From NCBI GenBank assembly GCA_965602635.1, contig CBFCZU010000198.1, positions 1 through 7,934 on the forward strand: a stretch of DNA of 7,934 nucleotides. The letters are read 5' to 3'. Positions 5,815 to 7,934 of this stretch are shown here, one piece after another. Made by a program: the position numbers and the translations under genes. Within the stretch, counting starts at the first letter, position 1. The number at the start of each line of letters is the position of its first letter. This stretch comes from CBFCZU01 sp965602635 (GTDB lineage Bacteria; Planctomycetota; Phycisphaerae; SM23-33). The notes beneath the pieces are model-generated. The model was not told the origin of the DNA, ran no database searches, and saw only the letters and a program-made list of their open reading frames with translations.

Positions 5815-6018
5815 ATGGCTAAAGGTACGGTGAAGTGGTTTAACGACTCGAAGGGTTTTGGTTTTGTCACGGCCGAGGACGGCACTGACGCATTCGTGCA
5901 TCACGGCGACATCCAGGGCGAGGGCTTCAAGTCCCTGGCCGAGGGTGACGCGGTGGAGTTCGAGATGACCGAGGGCCCCAAGGGACCCAAGGCCATCAAC
6001 GTCCGCAAGGCCGACTGA
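5815..6018 (+). CDS. CspA-family cold-shock RNA-binding protein
   Basis: A complete 67-residue single cold-shock domain (five-stranded OB fold). The RNP1 motif KGFGFVT (residues 13-19) and the RNP2-like motif DAFVHHGDI (25-33) are intact, and the start MAKGTVKWFNDSKGFGF is canonical. Such proteins bind single-stranded RNA and DNA in the cytoplasm, melt secondary structure and act as RNA chaperones and antiterminators. AAGGAG at 5802-5807, seven bases before the ATG, is the strongest ribosome site in the window and suggests high expression. The gene is monocistronic: it has its own promoter candidate, a long leader and a strong terminator 16 bases after the TGA. Whether it is cold-induced or constitutive cannot be told from sequence, since many family members are not induced by cold. 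Confidence 0.97.
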   Translation: MAKGTVKWFNDSKGFGFVTAEDGTDAFVHHGDIQGEGFKSLAEGDAVEFEMTEGPKGPKAINVRKAD

Positions 6019-6034
6019 GCCGCTTCCTAGAAGC

Positions 6035-6067
6035 AAAAAAAAACGCCGCGCTAGCGCGGCGTTTTTT
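6035..6067. terminator. Bidirectional intrinsic terminator between the cold-shock and TPR genes
   Basis: Nine A residues (6035-6043) precede CGCCGCGC (6044-6051), a two-base TA centre and GCGCGGCG (6054-6061), followed by six T residues (6062-6067). The 8-bp GC stem is extended by A-T pairs. The T-tract ends plus-strand transcripts from the cold-shock gene. Read on the minus strand, the A-tract becomes a U-tract that ends the TPR gene, whose stop is at 6094-6096. It is the textbook structure for a convergent gene pair. Confidence 0.95.
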
Positions 6068-6093
6068 CTGCGCCTGCAAAATTCACAGGCGGC

Positions 6094-7934
6094 TCATCGC
6101 AGACCCAGGTAGTTGCGCGCCTGGGCCCGGACGCCGTTGAACTGCCGCGGCCAGGTGCCCTCGGCGATCTGGCGGTAGAGCTTCCTCGCCTGCTCGTCGC
6201 GCCCGAGCTGCTGGAGGAGCCGCGCCCGCTCCCAGAGGATCTGGGCGTTGGTCCGCTCGGCGTCGAAGGCCGACGCGTAGGCCCGCTGCGCCAGGTCCAG
6301 CTCGCCCTGTTGCTTGAGCGTCCTGGCCAGGTTGGACCACGGGGCGGCCTCGTTGGGCTTGGTCGCCAGCGGCGTGGTCAGATACTCCCACGCCAGCTCG
6401 CGGGCACCCAGGGCCTGGAGGATCTTGGCGGCCGACTGGCAGGCGGCCGTGTCGTCCGGGTCGAGCGCCCGCCACCGGTCCGCCGCCCGGATGATCCGCC
6501 TCAGCAGCCCCGCCGGCGGACGCTTCTCCAGCGTGGCGATGGCCTGGGCCAACTGCTCGTAGCGGCCGAGCAGGGCGCCGTAATCGACCCGCACCGCCCG
6601 GACGTTGATCACCTCCGGCAGGTCTCCGTAATGGATTTCCATGGCCCGCTCCAGGCGCGCCAGCGAGCTGGCCAGCCGCCCGCGGCGCTGGGCCAGCAGC
6701 GCCCCCAGCCGCCACAGCGAGGCGTAGCCGCTGAGCTGCTCGTCCTTCAGCAGCGGCTCGATGATGGCGTCGGCCCGGGGGTGCTGGCCGGTGTGGTGGA
6801 GGAACTGTATCGCCGTCAGCGTCGCGGGCAGGCGGCTGTCGCCCTTCGCCTCGGCTAGAGCGGCCGCCAGCAGATCCTCCGCCAGCGACCGATCACCCAA
6901 CTGGTGGCACTGCCAAGCCAGCACCACCGCCGCAGGCAGGGCCTGCTTGGCGATCAGGCCCGCGCTGGTCTCGCGCATCAGCGCCGTCCATCGCTGCCGG
7001 CCCTTGGCCCCGCCTGTGAGGATCGCGTTGCGGAACTGCGACTCGATCGGCGGCAGGACTCCCCACCGCAGGGCGTCGGCGTAGAGCTTCTCGAAGAGGC
7101 CGCGGGCCTTGTCCCAGTCGCCGGCGCTGGCCAGGGCGCGGGCGGCCTCGTAGCGCGCGTGGTAGCCCAGGCCGCGGGCGTCCTCGAACTTCTGCGCCGC
7201 CTTCGCCACGGCCCGGCAGAACTCCCTGCCGTCGGCGTAGTTGGATATCCGGCACAGGATCGCCCAGCCGAACAGCGACGGGCGGTACTGGTTGACGAAG
7301 CCCACGGCCCGCTTCCGACCGGCCTTGGTGCTGGCCAGACCGTGATTCACGAGGCGCAGGCTCGCGAGCTGCTCGACGAACCCGCCGCGGGAATCGTCGA
7401 TGGTCGTGCAGGCCTTCTGGTCGCCGGTCCGCCGGTAGGTCGTCTGCTGGGCGATGTACTTGGCCAGCGGCGAGCCGGGGTGATCCTTGACCGGGTCGAA
7501 GCGGACCTTGACGCCGGAGCCGACGTCGATCTCGGCTGCGGTGTAGTTCCACCGCGGAGAAGCCAGCAGGAGCGTGTAGAAGCCGACCCGCCGGTCGCCG
7601 AGGGCGAAGAACCGCCTGCCGATGAGCCGCTGGACCTGCCAGTTACTCTGGCACAGGTCGGCCCCCAGCAGGGCCAGGGCGTCGTCGGCGCTGAGCGCCT
7701 CGTACTTGCCGGCGTCGCGAATCTTCCGCGAGGCGATCACCTGCTGCCGCGTGCGGAAGGGCATGGGCAGGACAACCAGCTTCTTGACGTCAGGCGTCAG
7801 GTCCGGTGCGGCGGCCGGCGAGACTGTCAGCTCGACCTTGGCCAGCACCTTGGCCTCGGCGTCGAGCCACGTGACCGTCCCGTCGGCGGCGTAGGTCTGC
7901 CGGGCGAGGGTCTTGCCCGAGGGCATCTCGACCA
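6094..7934 (-). CDS. Large TPR-repeat protein, C-terminal 612 codons (5' end outside window)
   Basis: The minus strand is open from the window edge to the TGA at 6094. The internal ATG at 7926 is probably not the real start, because the frame continues upstream and the first ~60 residues (TYAADGTVTWLDAEAKVLAK and onward to LVVLPMPFRTRQQVI) read like the end of a beta-rich domain. The body is alpha-helical. It includes repeats such as YHARYEAARALASAGDWDKA and two clear tetratricopeptide repeats near the end (about residues 528-561, SNLARTLKQQGELDLAQRAY, and 562-590, RARLLQQLGRDEQARKLYRQ, counted from the ATG at 7926). The tail is TWPRQFNGVRAQARNYLGLR. TPR arrays scaffold protein-protein contacts; no catalytic motif is seen. 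It converges on the cold-shock gene and shares its terminator. Similar long TPR proteins of unknown role are common in planctomycetes. Confidence 0.8.
   Translation of the reverse strand, partial: VEMPSGKTLARQTYAADGTVTWLDAEAKVLAKVELTVSPAAAPDLTPDVKKLVVLPMPFRTRQQVIASRKIRDAGKYEALSADDALALLGADLCQSNWQVQRLIGRRFFALGDRRVGFYTLLLASPRWNYTAAEIDVGSGVKVRFDPVKDHPGSPLAKYIAQQTTYRRTGDQKACTTIDDSRGGFVEQLASLRLVNHGLASTKAGRKRAVGFVNQYRPSLFGWAILCRISNYADGREFCRAVAKAAQKFEDARGLGYHARYEAARALASAGDWDKARGLFEKLYADALRWGVLPPIESQFRNAILTGGAKGRQRWTALMRETSAGLIAKQALPAAVVLAWQCHQLGDRSLAEDLLAAALAEAKGDSRLPATLTAIQFLHHTGQHPRADAIIEPLLKDEQLSGYASLWRLGALLAQRRGRLASSLARLERAMEIHYGDLPEVINVRAVRVDYGALLGRYEQLAQAIATLEKRPPAGLLRRIIRAADRWRALDPDDTAACQSAAKILQALGARELAWEYLTTPLATKPNEAAPWSNLARTLKQQGELDLAQRAYASAFDAERTNAQILWERARLLQQLGRDEQARKLYRQIAEGTWPRQFNGVRAQARNYLGLR

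Noticed and set aside
5638..6036. 132-codon minus-strand open frame opposite the cold-shock gene
   Set aside because: It is antisense to an unmistakable CspA-family gene and its leader, with no motif of its own.

Overview
The window is GC-rich bacterial DNA, most like a planctomycete (Phycisphaerae-type) chromosome. That assignment is an inference from protein style: an exported transglutaminase-like protein with a long C-terminal extension, a DUF4190-like small membrane protein, a large TPR protein and a TolB-like propeller. There is no rRNA or other marker gene to confirm it. Genes start at ATG with recognisable Shine-Dalgarno sequences.

Layout, left to right. (1) Positions 1-159, minus strand: the N-terminal part of a small Pro/Ala-rich membrane protein, followed by an intergenic inverted repeat of CAGAG-type motifs (211-294). 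(2) 296-1804, minus strand: an exported transglutaminase-like protein. (3) About 1980-4040, plus strand: a compact, lower-GC restriction-modification (R-M) island. It holds a sigma70-type promoter threaded with 10-bp-phased TCCCG repeats, a beta-class DNA methyltransferase with a TSPPYW motif, a PaeR7I/XhoI-family endonuclease 8 nt downstream, and a frameshifted remnant of a third gene. (4) 4170-5414, plus strand: a cytoplasmic beta-propeller protein resembling oligogalacturonate lyase/TolB propellers, closed by a 13-bp hairpin. (5) 5568-6067, plus strand: a cold-shock protein gene with its own promoter, a leader of about 210 nt containing a perfect 14-bp palindrome of LacI-operator type, and a bidirectional intrinsic terminator. 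(6) 6094-7934, minus strand: the C-terminal 612 codons of a large TPR protein that begins outside the window.

The only clear multi-gene unit is the R-M pair: the methyltransferase should protect host DNA at the site cut by the endonuclease, predicted CTCGAG from family membership. Its lower GC (one sampled row 55% against 73% in the propeller gene) and the broken gene at its right edge suggest horizontal insertion between two backbone genes. The two most interesting points are the pairing of a PaeR7I/XhoI-type nuclease with a beta-class, probable N4-cytosine methyltransferase, and the helically phased repeats over the R-M promoter. The rest looks like ordinary backbone with some notable regulatory structure around the cold-shock gene.
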